The notes under the pieces were generated by a model that was given only the letters and a program-made list of their open reading frames with translations, did no database searches and had not been told where the DNA came from. A DNA stretch of 64,000 nucleotides from Afipia sp. P52-10 (lineage in GTDB: Bacteria > Pseudomonadota > Alphaproteobacteria > Rhizobiales > Xanthobacteraceae), in contig NZ_AZSJ01000007.1 of assembly GCF_000516555.1 (NCBI RefSeq), positions 495,376 to 559,375 of the forward strand, given 5' to 3'. Numbering within the stretch: position 1 is the first letter of the stretch; each line of letters starts with the position of its first letter. This document shows, piece after piece, positions 37,638-47,049 of the stretch. A program made the translations under genes and the position numbers.

Positions 37638-38162
37638 ATGCAACGGGTCCTCGTTCTCGGCTCGTCGGGTGCGGGCAAATCGACCTTTGCGCGCCGACTG
37701 GGCGCGATTACCGGCCTGCCTGTCGTCCACATCGATCAGTTGTTCTGGCTGCCCGGCTGGGTCCAGGCCGAGAAAGAAATCTATCGTCCGCGTCTTGCGC
37801 AGGCCGCAGCGGAGCCGCGCTGGATCATCGACGGCAACTATCTCTCGACTATCGACGAGCGGTTACCGCGGGCAGATCACGTGATCCTGCTCGACCGCAC
37901 GCGCTTCGCCTGCCTCGCACGGGTCGCGAGACGGATTGCACGCTCCTATGGCCAGGTGCGCCCGGACATGGCGGAAGGATGTCCCGAGCAAATCGACTGG
38001 GCGTTTCTGAAATACATCTGGGATTTTCCGAACACGCAATGGCCGCAGATCATCGCCGCGATCGGCCGCCACAAAGCCTGGGATCGCACCACGACGCTTA
38101 AAAGCGATCGCGCGGCGGAAGCCTTCCTACGCAACGTCAGCGTCACGCGGATGAGAAGCTGA
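37638..38162 (+). CDS. FlaR/adenylate-kinase-like P-loop protein
   Basis: This 174-residue small nucleotide-binding protein has Walker A GSSGAGKST at 8-16. The HIDQLFWLPGW segment and WIIDGNYLSTIDERLPRADH are typical of proteins annotated as DNA topology modulation protein FlaR or AAA-family ATPase, which are related to shikimate and adenylate kinases. The substrate is unknown; a kinase-like role is likelier than direct action on DNA topology. It begins 4 bases after lipA and is probably co-transcribed with it. Confidence 0.82.
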   Translation: MQRVLVLGSSGAGKSTFARRLGAITGLPVVHIDQLFWLPGWVQAEKEIYRPRLAQAAAEPRWIIDGNYLSTIDERLPRADHVILLDRTRFACLARVARRIARSYGQVRPDMAEGCPEQIDWAFLKYIWDFPNTQWPQIIAAIGRHKAWDRTTTLKSDRAAEAFLRNVSVTRMRS

Positions 38163-38274
38163 ATACGGCCTGAACAGTGAAGCCATTGGGGCAACGCTTC
38201 CGCGTTGCGAAGGCGCATCCGCTTGGTTAGCTTCGCGCCGTCCAGCAGGGACGGGACGGTGGGTATGAATCGCC

Positions 38275-40527
38275 ATGAGTAGCGAAACCAAAGTGGCGCT
38301 CGATCCGCCGGGCCTGCGTTCGCTGTCCACCATCGCCGTCTATACGGCCGCCATCTTCCTCAGCGCGGCACTGCTGTTCGCCGTGCAGCCGATGTTCACC
38401 AAGATCGTGCTGCCGCGGTTCGGCGGCGCGCCGTCGGTGTGGGCCGTCGCGATGGTGTTCTTTCAGGGCGTGCTGCTGCTCGGCTATGCCTACGCCGATC
38501 TGCTGACGCGCTTGGGCGGCCCGCGTGTCGCCTTGCCGCTCCACCTCGGCGTCATGGTGGCCGGAGCGATGGCGCTGCCGCTGGCGATCCCTGCGGGATG
38601 GGGTATGCCGCCGTCAGGACACGAGGCGCTGTTCTTGATCGGCTTGTTTACAACATCGATCGGTGTACCGTTCTTCGCGCTGTCGGCGAATGGACCGCTG
38701 CTGCAGGCGTGGTTCGCACGCTCCGGTCACCCCGATGCAAGTAACCCGTACTTCCTCTATGCGGCAAGCAATGTCGGCAGCCTGCTAGCTTTGTTTGCCT
38801 ATCCGTTTATCGCCGAACCACTCTCGACGCTGAGCCTGCAGGGCGAGATCTGGCGCGTCGGCTATCTCGTGCTGATTGCGCTGATTGGAGGCTGCGGCGC
38901 GCTGGCGGTTTTCGCGCGCGGCACCAACGAAACCGCGCGGTCGGAACATGCGGAGGCAGCGCCGACGTTGCCGCGCATGGCCTTATGGGTGGCGCTCGCC
39001 TTCGTTCCGTCGGCGCTGATGGTGGCAGTCACGACCCACATCACCACTGACATCGCAGCCGCGCCGTTCCTGTGGGTGCTGCCGCTGGCGCTGTATCTGG
39101 TCACCTTCATTCTGGTGTTCAGCGACCGGACTTGGATTCCGCAACGCTGGTTGCTCGCGAGCCAACCGGTGTTGACGGCGCTGGTCGTGCTCAATCTCGC
39201 CCTCGACATCCGCAGTTGGCTGACGATCGACGTTACCCTGCACATGCTGTTCTTCTTCGTCACGGCGATGATCTGCCACGGCCAGCTCTCGACCACTCGT
39301 CCAGCGGCGGCTCATCTGACGCGTTTCTATTTCTGCCTGTCGCTCGGCGGCGTTCTGGGCGGCACCTTCTCGGGGCTGGTGGCTCCGAACGTCTTCGCAT
39401 GGATCGCGGAGTACCCGATCCTGATCGTCGCGGCGATGCTGGCGCGGCCGGGTTTGATGCGGCCGCGGCTGCTGGAGGGGGCTCTCTATACAGCGCTCGC
39501 TCTGCTGATCGTGCTGGTGGTCGCTCCGGGAATACGCGAAGCGGTGCCGGTGGTGCCGCCCTACAATGCGCTTGTCTGGGCGTGCGCCATCGTCTTGACG
39601 ATCGCTGCGGCATTACTGCTGCGCTGGCGTCCGCTCGGTGCCGCGCTGTTGATCGCCGCGGTCTTTCTCGTCACCCGCGTCTATCCGCCGAATGTGCGCC
39701 AGCTCGAAACCGTGCGCAGCTTCTTCGGCGTCCACAAGATCGAGGTGACGCCGGACGGACATTACCGCACGCTGCGCCACGGCATGGAATTACACGGCGC
39801 CCAGCGGATCACGACCGATGACGGCAAGCCCGTCACCGGCGCGCCGGAACTGACGACCTACTACCATCGCAAGTCGCCGATCGCCGAAGTGATCCGCGCC
39901 GTGCAAGCGAGGACTGGCGGCTCGATCGACATGGCGGTGATCGGCCTCGGCGCCGGGCTGATGGCCTGCCTTGCCCGCCCGGAGGACCGGCTCGACTACT
40001 ATGAGATCGACGCCGACATCGTCACCATTGCCCGCGACCCGAAGCGCTTCCGCTTCCTGCACGATTGCAAGCCCGATGCGAACATCATCCTCGGCGACGC
40101 ACGGCTCACGCTCGCGGCCAACGCGCGGGCCCGCTACGATGTGATCCACATGGATGCGTTCTCGTCCGACTCGATTCCGGTGCATCTGCTGACACGGGAG
40201 GCGCTGCGCGTGTATCTGTCCCGCCTCAAGCCCGGCGGCATCATTCTGACCCACATCTCCAACAACCACCTCGATCTTAGCGGCGTGGTAGCGGCGACGG
40301 CGGCGGCTGAAGGGCTGGTTTGGCGCATCTGGGACGAAGACGAGGTTCCCGGCGCCGATTCGATGATCCGGTTCTCGACGGTGATGATCCTGGCAAGGTC
40401 CACCGCCGATTTTGGAACCCTCAACGACTGGGACACGCTGGCGCTGCAACCGGGACAGAGAGCCTGGACCGACGATGAGTCGAGCCTGCTCGGGCCGTTG
40501 ATCAGGAAATTCAGACAGGGTGACTGA
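38275..40527 (+). CDS. Membrane protein fused to a spermidine-synthase-like domain
   Basis: The 750-residue fusion has about 10-14 hydrophobic helices in residues 15-480, starting LSTIAVYTAAIFLSAALLFA. A soluble Rossmann domain follows (about 495-735). The SAM-like binding motif VIGLGAGLMACL is near 555 and the acidic YYEID of polyamine synthases follows it. The propylamine-transferase catalytic motif (VDSTDP type) is altered to YDVIHMDAFSSDSIPVHLL, so true spermidine synthesis is doubtful. Such proteins are often called fused MFS/spermidine synthase and have no established substrate. It is inserted between lipA and the ratA/cinA region. Confidence 0.87.
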   Translation: MSSETKVALDPPGLRSLSTIAVYTAAIFLSAALLFAVQPMFTKIVLPRFGGAPSVWAVAMVFFQGVLLLGYAYADLLTRLGGPRVALPLHLGVMVAGAMALPLAIPAGWGMPPSGHEALFLIGLFTTSIGVPFFALSANGPLLQAWFARSGHPDASNPYFLYAASNVGSLLALFAYPFIAEPLSTLSLQGEIWRVGYLVLIALIGGCGALAVFARGTNETARSEHAEAAPTLPRMALWVALAFVPSALMVAVTTHITTDIAAAPFLWVLPLALYLVTFILVFSDRTWIPQRWLLASQPVLTALVVLNLALDIRSWLTIDVTLHMLFFFVTAMICHGQLSTTRPAAAHLTRFYFCLSLGGVLGGTFSGLVAPNVFAWIAEYPILIVAAMLARPGLMRPRLLEGALYTALALLIVLVVAPGIREAVPVVPPYNALVWACAIVLTIAAALLLRWRPLGAALLIAAVFLVTRVYPPNVRQLETVRSFFGVHKIEVTPDGHYRTLRHGMELHGAQRITTDDGKPVTGAPELTTYYHRKSPIAEVIRAVQARTGGSIDMAVIGLGAGLMACLARPEDRLDYYEIDADIVTIARDPKRFRFLHDCKPDANIILGDARLTLAANARARYDVIHMDAFSSDSIPVHLLTREALRVYLSRLKPGGIILTHISNNHLDLSGVVAATAAAEGLVWRIWDEDEVPGADSMIRFSTVMILARSTADFGTLNDWDTLALQPGQRAWTDDESSLLGPLIRKFRQGD

Positions 40528-40628
40528 AACTGGCGCCCGGCATATCCCCAACGCTGGAATCCCCGGTTGCGCCGCAGCGCCCGCATGTCTATGTGGGGCG
40601 CATCGTTTTCGAACCCCGATCAGGCCTA

Positions 40629-41096
40629 ATGCCCAGTTTCTCCAACAAGCGGCGCGTCAGCCACACGGCCTCCGAGATGTTCGACCTCGTCGCCGATGTC
40701 GAGCGATACCCCGAATTCGTGCCGATGTGCCAGTCGCTGAAGGTGCGGCAACGCACGGCCAAGCCCGACGGTACCGAAGTCATCGTCGCCGATATGACCG
40801 TGTCGTTCAAATTGATCCGCGAAACCTTCACAAGCCGCGTGACGCTGGACCGGACGAACCTGACGATACTGGTCGAATACCTGCGCGGCCCGTTCTCCAG
40901 TCTGGAGAATCGCTGGACATTCGAGCCGCGTGGCGAGAACGCTTGCGAGGTCGGCTTCTTTATCGCCTACGAGTTTAAGAGCCGGATGCTGGCGATGCTC
41001 ATGGGCGCGATGTTCGACGCCGCGTTCCAGCGGTTTGCCGGGGCTTTCGAGCGGCGCGCGGACGCAATCTACCCGCGGCGGGCGCCGGCCGCTTGA
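40629..41096 (+). CDS. RatA/Coq10-like START-domain protein
   Basis: This protein of about 155 residues forms a single START/polyketide-cyclase fold. The N-terminal signature HTASEMFDLVADVERYPEFV is followed by MCQSLKVRQR, and the C-terminal helix is MLMGAMFDAAFQRFAGAFER. Automatic names call such proteins RatA toxins, after the E. coli ribosome-association toxin. The mitochondrial homologue Coq10 binds ubiquinone, and in alphaproteobacteria a lipid-quinone role is at least as likely. The ATG at 40629 (MPSFSNKRRVSH) is chosen. Its last 98 bases overlap the 3' end of cinA on the other strand. Confidence 0.88.
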   Translation: MPSFSNKRRVSHTASEMFDLVADVERYPEFVPMCQSLKVRQRTAKPDGTEVIVADMTVSFKLIRETFTSRVTLDRTNLTILVEYLRGPFSSLENRWTFEPRGENACEVGFFIAYEFKSRMLAMLMGAMFDAAFQRFAGAFERRADAIYPRRAPAA

Positions 41097-41610
41097 CCGC
41101 TTTGGCGGAACGGGCCGGCCCGCGCGCCAGCTCCGTCAGCAGCTTCAATGCTTCCACCACCGAACGCGTGCGCACCGCCGTCCGGCCGATCGCACCGAAG
41201 CGCTTCTCGCGGGTGATAACGCGGCCGTCGCGGGCGGCGGCTGCGAAATGGACGAGCCCCACCGGCTTGCCCGGCGTCGCGCCGCCAGGACCCGCAATTC
41301 CGGTCACTGACACAGCAAGGTCTGCCTTACCCTTCTTCAGCGCGCCCTTGGCCATGCCAATGGCGGCTTCCTTGCTGACCGCGCCGAAAGTCGCGAGCGT
41401 TTCGGAACTGACGCCGAGCAGGTCGTGCTTGGCTTCGTTGGAGTAGGTGATGAAGCCGCTCGCCACCACGGCGGAGGAGCCGGGGATATCGACGAGCGCG
41501 GCGCAGACGAGGCCGCCGGTGCAGGATTCGGCGGTCGCCACCATCAACTTGCGCATCTTGCACAGATCGAGCAGCGAGCGCGCCAGGGAACGGATTTCAC
41601 TGGCACTCAC
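40999..41610 (-). CDS. CinA-family nicotinamide-nucleotide amidase
   Basis: This protein contains the C-terminal CinA amidohydrolase domain (PncC type), which turns NMN into nicotinate mononucleotide. Conserved motifs are TAESCTGGLVCAALVDIPGS, GAVSKEAAIGMAKGALKK and SVTGIAGPGGATPGKPVGLV, within about residues 10-165. After residue ~168 comes a strongly basic, Pro/Ala/Arg-rich tail of about 35 residues (AKAVKRPAPAAGRLRPRAAR onward) not found in the core family. That tail is encoded exactly where the gene overlaps ratA in antisense (40999-41096). The N-terminal CinA domain is absent, as in many proteobacteria. Confidence 0.9.
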   Translation of the reverse strand: MSASEIRSLARSLLDLCKMRKLMVATAESCTGGLVCAALVDIPGSSAVVASGFITYSNEAKHDLLGVSSETLATFGAVSKEAAIGMAKGALKKGKADLAVSVTGIAGPGGATPGKPVGLVHFAAAARDGRVITREKRFGAIGRTAVRTRSVVEALKLLTELARGPARSAKAVKRPAPAAGRLRPRAARKPRQTAGTRRRTSRP

Positions 41611-41676
41611 GTTATCGGCCCCACATAAGTCATCGGCTGCCCCAAGCCTTGTTCCAGTGTTCTTGCGCTGCGTGCG

Positions 41677-42855
41677 CTACACATCACCCCACGGCAGGCG
41701 GATAGTCGCGCTCGCCGTCGCGGCCATGCCTTCCTCTCGGCCGGTGAAGCCGAGACGTTCGCTGGTGGTTGCCTTCACCGATACACGCGAAACCGGCACG
41801 TTCGCAATCTCCGCGATGCGCGTGCGCATAGCGTCGCGCCATGGGCCGATCTTCGGTCGCTCGCAGATCAACGTCACCTCAAGGCTGGCGACCCGGCCGC
41901 CGCGCTCGCGCACGCGCCGCACCGCATCCTCCAGGAAGCGGTCGGACGATGCGCCCTTCCACTTCGGATCGCTCGGCGGAAAGTGCGCGCCGATATCGCC
42001 GTCAGCCAGCGCGCCGAGAATCGCATCCACCAATGCATGCAGGCCGACATCGCCGTCGGAATGCGCCAGGAAGCCGCGCGTGTGCGGCACGCGCACGCCG
42101 CAGATCATCAGGTGATCGCCCTCACCGAAGGCGTGCACGTCGTAGCCGGTGCCGGTGCGGATATCGCCGAGCGCTGCGCCAAGGCGCGCTTCCTCGCGCG
42201 CGAAATCTTCCGGAGTGGTCAGTTTCATGTTCAGATGATCGCCTTCAAAAGTCGCCACCGTCAATCCAGCCCATTCGGCCAGCGCGGCATCGTCGGTGAA
42301 ATCGTCGCGGCCCTCGCGCGCTGCGCGCTCGTGAGCGGCCAGAATCTTGTCGAAGCGGAACGACTGCGGCGTCTGCGCGATCCGCAGGTTGGCCCGTACC
42401 GGCGTTCCGACCACGGCACCTGCGCCATCGACCTCCTTGATGGTGTCGGCCACCGCAACGGTTGGAATCGCCGCGCCCGTCATGCTGGCCGCAGCGATCG
42501 CACGGTCGATCACCGCGGACGAGACGAACGGGCGGGCAGCATCGTGAATCAGCACCACGTCGGGAGCGATACCGGCTAGGGCCTTCAGTCCGGCAAACAC
42601 GGAAGCCTGCCGGGTCGCACCACCGGCGACCGGCGTGAGATAAGTTAGTCCCTGCGTCGCTTCGGCGAATGGTACGCTGTCGTCGGCATGGCAGACCGGC
42701 TGGACCCAGGTGACGTCCGGATGCTGACAGAAGGCTTCGAGCGCGTGGGCGACCACGGTGCGGCCGCCGATCGAGCGAAATTGCTTGGGACCGCCGGGGC
42801 CGGCGCGAAGACCGCGACCGGCGGCGACGATAATAGCTGCTGTACGAAGAGACAT
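41677..42855 (-). CDS. ispDF: Bifunctional IspD/IspF (MEP pathway)
   Basis: This 392-residue fusion carries two non-consecutive steps of the methylerythritol-phosphate isoprenoid pathway. The N-terminal IspD cytidylyltransferase (about 1-228) shows [20 protein letters not shown] and the conserved HDAARPF (104-110). The C-terminal IspF cyclodiphosphate synthase (about 232-390) has metal ligands D239, H241 (GYDVHAF) and H273, with [20 protein letters not shown]. The IspDF fusion is typical of many alphaproteobacteria. It is divergently transcribed from dusB. Confidence 0.96.
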   Translation of the reverse strand: MSLRTAAIIVAAGRGLRAGPGGPKQFRSIGGRTVVAHALEAFCQHPDVTWVQPVCHADDSVPFAEATQGLTYLTPVAGGATRQASVFAGLKALAGIAPDVVLIHDAARPFVSSAVIDRAIAAASMTGAAIPTVAVADTIKEVDGAGAVVGTPVRANLRIAQTPQSFRFDKILAAHERAAREGRDDFTDDAALAEWAGLTVATFEGDHLNMKLTTPEDFAREEARLGAALGDIRTGTGYDVHAFGEGDHLMICGVRVPHTRGFLAHSDGDVGLHALVDAILGALADGDIGAHFPPSDPKWKGASSDRFLEDAVRRVRERGGRVASLEVTLICERPKIGPWRDAMRTRIAEIANVPVSRVSVKATTSERLGFTGREEGMAATASATIRLPWGDV

Positions 42856-42990
42856 TCGATTCTTGAGACGGAGCGGGAGGGAGCCGGTTCAACCGGAGGT
42901 TCAATTGTTCAATGCCATGAGCATGATGGATCGTGCAAATGCATGATTCTGAAACGCTGTGGGCGCATAGCAACTTTTGCTGCACTGCAC

Positions 42991-43018
42991 TTGCAATGAC
43001 GAAAAAATTGGCTAATGT
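42991..43018 (+). promoter_or_regulatory. Candidate sigma-70-like promoter for dusB-ntrBC
   Basis: A ttgcaa (42991-42996) and a taatgt (43013-43018) are separated by 16 bases, in a locally AT-rich part of the ispDF-dusB gap. Position and spacing suit a housekeeping promoter. No sigma-54 box (tggc..ttgc type) was seen here. Confidence 0.35.
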
Positions 43019-43100
43019 GTAGGCAGATGGTTCCTGTGCCTAAAAAATGCGCGAAATCAACTGCAATGGCGCAGTTGATTGGAATCAAAGCGGACGTCCA

Positions 43101-44135
43101 GTGACCAATTCGGTGTCGCCACAGCTGAAGCCCTTGTCCATCGACGGTATCGCCGTGAGCGTGCCGGTTGTGCTCGCGCCGATGTCCGGCATCACCGATG
43201 CGCCGTTCCGTAAGCTCGCCGCTGAACTCGGCGCCGGTCTCGTCGTTTCGGAGATGACCGCCAGTGACGATCTCGCCCAGGGACGGCCAGTGGCGCAGTT
43301 GCGCTGTGAGGCGTCTGGGGTCGGACCGCATGTGGTGCAGCTTGCCGGATGCGAAACCCGCTGGATGGCGGAGGGGGCACGGATCGCCGAGGCCGCCGGC
43401 GCCGACATCATCGACATCAACATGGGCTGTCCCGCGCGCCACGTCACCAGCGGCGAAGCCGGTTCGGCGCTGATGCGCGATCTTGATCACGCGCTGACGC
43501 TGATCGAGGCAACAGTGAATGCCGTCTCGGTACCGGTCACGCTGAAGATGCGGCTTGGCTGGGACCACAATTCCATCAATGCGCCCGAACTTGCGCGACG
43601 AGCGGAGGCCGCCGGTGTTCGCCTCATCACCGTGCACGGCCGCACCCGCTGCCAGTTCTACAAGGGGCGCGCCGACTGGAGCGCCATTCGCGCGGTGAAA
43701 GAGGCGATCGGCATTCCGCTCGTCGTCAATGGTGACATTCTATCGTTCGATGATGCACGCGCAGCGCTGGAAAAGTCCGGGGCCGATGCGGTCATGATCG
43801 GTCGCGGCGCCCAAGGCCAACCATGGCTGCCGGGGCAGATCGGCCGACGCTTCGTCTCCGGCAAGATCGAGGCCGTGCCCTCACTCGACCGGCAACTCGA
43901 CTACGTCCGCATGCTCTATGAAGGCGTGCTCGCGCATTACGGCATACGGGTGGGGCTCCGTCATGCCCGCAAGCACCTGAGCTGGTCGCTGAACGTCGCC
44001 GCCGAAACCAGCGGCGCATTGCCGGAGACGCTGACGCGCTGGCGGCAGACCGTGCTGACCTCCGAACAGCCCGCTGAAGTGCACCGTTCGCTTGCCGATG
44101 CATTCGACGATTTCGCCGAGAGGGCCGCCGCATGA
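43101..44135 (+). CDS. dusB: tRNA-dihydrouridine synthase B (NifR3)
   Basis: This FMN enzyme reduces uridines in the tRNA D-loop. The flavin-binding start is [20 protein letters not shown], the catalytic cysteine is in [16 protein letters not shown], and [18 protein letters not shown] is typical of Dus proteins. In alphaproteobacteria this gene, formerly nifR3, leads the ntrBC operon, as here; its stop overlaps the ntrB start by 4 bases. I choose a GTG at 43101 ([12 protein letters not shown]); an ATG at 43047 in the same frame would add 18 residues without conserved character. Neither has a strong Shine-Dalgarno. Confidence 0.94.
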   Translation: MTNSVSPQLKPLSIDGIAVSVPVVLAPMSGITDAPFRKLAAELGAGLVVSEMTASDDLAQGRPVAQLRCEASGVGPHVVQLAGCETRWMAEGARIAEAAGADIIDINMGCPARHVTSGEAGSALMRDLDHALTLIEATVNAVSVPVTLKMRLGWDHNSINAPELARRAEAAGVRLITVHGRTRCQFYKGRADWSAIRAVKEAIGIPLVVNGDILSFDDARAALEKSGADAVMIGRGAQGQPWLPGQIGRRFVSGKIEAVPSLDRQLDYVRMLYEGVLAHYGIRVGLRHARKHLSWSLNVAAETSGALPETLTRWRQTVLTSEQPAEVHRSLADAFDDFAERAAA

Positions 44136-45301
44136 ACCTGCATGCCGAACCGCGTCCGCAGCCTGCGGCCGACAGCGACGCGATCCTCAACGCGCTGCCC
44201 AATCCCGTGCTGCTGGTCGGGCCTGACGGCAAGATCGTCGATGCCAACATCGCCGCCGAATCGTTCTTCGAAATCTCCGTGCATCTGCTGCAACGGCATT
44301 TCCTCAAGGAACTGATTCCGTTCGGCAGCCCGTTGCTGGCGCTGGTCGAGCAGGTGCGCACCAACGGCTCACCGGTAAACGAGTACAAGGTCGATCTCGG
44401 CACGCCGCGGATCGGCAGCGATCGCCAGGTGGATCTGCACGTTGCGCCGCTGTCGGAGCGGCCCGGCCATATCGTCGTGATGCTGCAGGAGCGCACCATC
44501 GCCGACAAGATGGACCGGCAGCTCACCCATCGCAGCGCCGCCCGCTCGGTGATCGCGCTCGCGGCCATGCTCGCTCACGAGATCAAGAATCCGTTGTCCG
44601 GCATTCGCGGGGCGGCGCAGCTGCTCGAACAGTCGGCGCCGCCCGAAGATCGCCAGCTCACACGACTCATCTGCGACGAAGCCGACCGCATCGTCACGCT
44701 GGTCGATCGCATGGAAGTGTTCGGCGACGAGCGGCCAGTGGCGCGCGGGCCGGTCAACATCCACTCGGTGCTGGATCATGTGAAGCGGCTGGCGCAGTCG
44801 GGCTTTGCCCGCAACATCAAGATCGTCGAGGATTACGATCCGTCCTTGCCGCCGGTGCTCGCCAATCAGGATCAGTTGATCCAGGTGTTTCTCAACCTCG
44901 TGAAGAACGCCGCGGAAGCGACGGCCGACATGGATCAGGACGCCGAGATCCAGCTCACCACCGCATTCCGGCCCGGCGTCCGATTGTCGCTGCCGGGCAC
45001 CAAATCCCGCGTTTCGCTGCCGCTTGAATTCTGCGTCAAGGACAACGGTCCCGGCGTGCCGGACGATCTGCTTCCCAATCTTTTCGATCCATTCGTCACC
45101 ACCAAGCCGACCGGCAGCGGCCTCGGGCTCGCGCTCGTCGCCAAGATCGTCGGCGATCACGGTGGGATCATCGAATGCGAATCGCAGCCACGCAAAACAG
45201 TCTTTCGGGTTCTGATGCCGATCTACAGTGCGGCCAAGGACCAGAACAGGGGCGTCAGCGAACCGGGAACGCTGCCGCAGGCCTCACAGGTGAAGCGATG
45301 A
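44132..45301 (+). CDS. ntrB: Nitrogen regulation sensor kinase NtrB
   Basis: This 389-residue cytoplasmic histidine kinase/phosphatase controls NtrC under PII protein input. A PAS domain covers about 17-130 ([20 protein letters not shown]). The phospho-acceptor is H149 in [23 protein letters not shown]-binding boxes are N ([11 protein letters not shown]), G1 ([13 protein letters not shown]), F ([14 protein letters not shown]) and G2 ([11 protein letters not shown]). There are no membrane helices, as expected. The start overlaps dusB (ATGA), and ntrC follows 12 bases downstream. Confidence 0.96.
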   Translation: MNLHAEPRPQPAADSDAILNALPNPVLLVGPDGKIVDANIAAESFFEISVHLLQRHFLKELIPFGSPLLALVEQVRTNGSPVNEYKVDLGTPRIGSDRQVDLHVAPLSERPGHIVVMLQERTIADKMDRQLTHRSAARSVIALAAMLAHEIKNPLSGIRGAAQLLEQSAPPEDRQLTRLICDEADRIVTLVDRMEVFGDERPVARGPVNIHSVLDHVKRLAQSGFARNIKIVEDYDPSLPPVLANQDQLIQVFLNLVKNAAEATADMDQDAEIQLTTAFRPGVRLSLPGTKSRVSLPLEFCVKDNGPGVPDDLLPNLFDPFVTTKPTGSGLGLALVAKIVGDHGGIIECESQPRKTVFRVLMPIYSAAKDQNRGVSEPGTLPQASQVKR

Positions 45302-45313
45302 GGAAGTAAAAAA

Positions 45314-46756
45314 ATGCCCGCAGGAAGTATTTTGGTCGCTGACGACGACACGGCGATCCGCACGGTTCTCAATCAGGCGCTGTCGCGCGCAGGCTATGAG
45401 GTCCGCCTCACCGGTAACGCCGCAACGCTCTGGCGCTGGGTCAGCCAGGGGGAGGGCGATCTCGTCATCACCGATGTCGTCATGCCGGACGAGAACGCAT
45501 TCGATTTGTTGCCTCGCATCAAGAAGATGCGTCCCAACCTTCCCGTCATCGTCATGAGCGCGCAGAACACGTTCATGACTGCGATCCGCGCATCCGAACG
45601 CGGCGCCTACGAATATCTGCCGAAGCCGTTCGACCTGAAAGAGCTGATCGCGATCGTCGGCCGCGCGCTGTCCGAACCGAAAGAGCGTCAGTCACGTTCG
45701 GCGGACGAGACGGAGTTCGATGCCATTCCGCTGGTCGGCCGCTCGCCGGCGATGCAGGAAATCTACCGCGTGCTGGCGCGGCTGATGCAGACCGATCTGA
45801 CCGTGATGATCTCGGGCGAGTCGGGCACCGGCAAGGAGTTGGTGGCGCGGGCGCTGCACGATTACGGCAAGCGCCGCAACGGCCCGTTCGTCGCCGTCAA
45901 CATGGCGGCCATCCCGCGCGACCTGATCGAGTCCGAGCTGTTCGGCCACGAGCGCGGCGCCTTCACCGGTGCCAACAACCGCGCGTCGGGACGGTTCGAG
46001 CAGGCCGAAGGCGGCACGCTGTTTCTCGACGAGATCGGCGATATGCCGATGGAGGCCCAGACCCGCCTGCTGCGCGTGCTGCAGCAGGGCGAGTATACCA
46101 CCGTCGGCGGCCGCACCCCGATCAAGACCGATGTCCGCATCATCGCCGCGACCAACAAGGACCTGCGCATTCTGATCCAGCAGGGCCTGTTCCGCGAAGA
46201 CCTGTTCTTCCGCCTTAATGTCGTGCCGCTGCGGCTGCCGCCGCTGCGCGAGCGGATCGAGGATCTGCCCGATCTGATCCGTCATTTCTTCTCGCTGGCG
46301 GAAAAGGACGGACTGCCACCGAAGAAGCTGGACGCGCAGGCGCTGGAGCGGATGAAGCAGCACCGCTGGCCCGGCAACGTGCGCGAGCTGGAGAATCTCG
46401 CACGCCGGCTGGCCGCACTTTATCCGCAGGAAGTCATCACCGGTTCGGTGATCGAGGGCGAACTGGCGCCACCGGCGGTGATGGCGAGCAGCAGCGCGCC
46501 GCAGACCATCGACAATCTGGGCGGCGCAGTCGAACTCTACCTATCATCGCATTTCGCCGGTTTCCCGAACGGCCTGCCGCCGCCAGGGCTGTATCACCGG
46601 ATCCTGAAGGAGATCGAGATTCCGCTCTTGACGGCGGCGCTCGCCGCCACCCGCGGCAACCAGATCCGGGCCGCGGACCTTTTGGGCGTCAACCGCAACA
46701 CGCTGCGCAAGAAGATTCGTGACCTCGACATTCAAGTCTTCAGGTCAGGAGGCTGA
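45314..46756 (+). CDS. ntrC: Nitrogen regulation response regulator NtrC
   Basis: This 480-residue sigma-54-dependent activator switches on nitrogen-scavenging genes. The receiver domain has phospho-acceptor D54 ([11 protein letters not shown]). The AAA+ domain has Walker A GESGTGKE, the sigma-54 contact loop GAFTGA and [12 protein letters not shown]. The C-terminal Fis-type helix-turn-helix is in [20 protein letters not shown]. All key elements are intact. It belongs to the dusB-ntrBC operon and precedes ntrYX by about 290 bases. Confidence 0.97.
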   Translation: MPAGSILVADDDTAIRTVLNQALSRAGYEVRLTGNAATLWRWVSQGEGDLVITDVVMPDENAFDLLPRIKKMRPNLPVIVMSAQNTFMTAIRASERGAYEYLPKPFDLKELIAIVGRALSEPKERQSRSADETEFDAIPLVGRSPAMQEIYRVLARLMQTDLTVMISGESGTGKELVARALHDYGKRRNGPFVAVNMAAIPRDLIESELFGHERGAFTGANNRASGRFEQAEGGTLFLDEIGDMPMEAQTRLLRVLQQGEYTTVGGRTPIKTDVRIIAATNKDLRILIQQGLFREDLFFRLNVVPLRLPPLRERIEDLPDLIRHFFSLAEKDGLPPKKLDAQALERMKQHRWPGNVRELENLARRLAALYPQEVITGSVIEGELAPPAVMASSSAPQTIDNLGGAVELYLSSHFAGFPNGLPPPGLYHRILKEIEIPLLTAALAATRGNQIRAADLLGVNRNTLRKKIRDLDIQVFRSGG

Positions 46757-46961
46757 AGGTCTGGCGGCTGAGCGGTTTCCGATGGCGCCATTGGGTGCCG
46801 CCGGTGCGCGAGGGCATTGAGAATCACCGTTGCGGCGATGTCACAACGCTGCAACGTGTCCGCCTTCGTACCAGACAGCCGAAAATGACTACGTGACGCA
46901 CTAAAATCTGGGTAATCGACAGGCTCGCAGCAGGTTGTGCCGCGGAATTGTCGTAATTGGG

Positions 46962-46973
46962 CAACAATTGTTG
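46962..46973. promoter_or_regulatory. Perfect palindrome in the ntrY upstream region
   Basis: The 12-base perfect palindrome caacaattgttg lies 77 bases before the ntrY start, in an AT-richer stretch of the 293-base ntrC-ntrY gap. No NtrC-type site (tgcacc-N5-ggtgca) was recognised in the gap. A regulator site is possible but unproven. Confidence 0.35.
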
Positions 46974-47049
46974 TACGATTGCATCAGTGCAGTCGTGCCA
47001 AACGATTAGTGCCGTCGACGGTCGTTATATCCAGCCTAGTGCCCAGCCT

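Noticed and set aside
40629-41096. RatA as part of a toxin-antitoxin system
   Set aside because: No antitoxin gene is adjacent, and the protein is a conserved Coq10-like START protein found at this place in many alphaproteobacteria. The toxin label is inherited by homology.
42856-43100. Sigma-54 promoter or NtrC site before dusB-ntrBC
   Set aside because: I looked for tggc..ttgc-type and tgcacc-N5-ggtgca sites and saw none. Isolated tgcac repeats near 42982 do not form the required palindrome.
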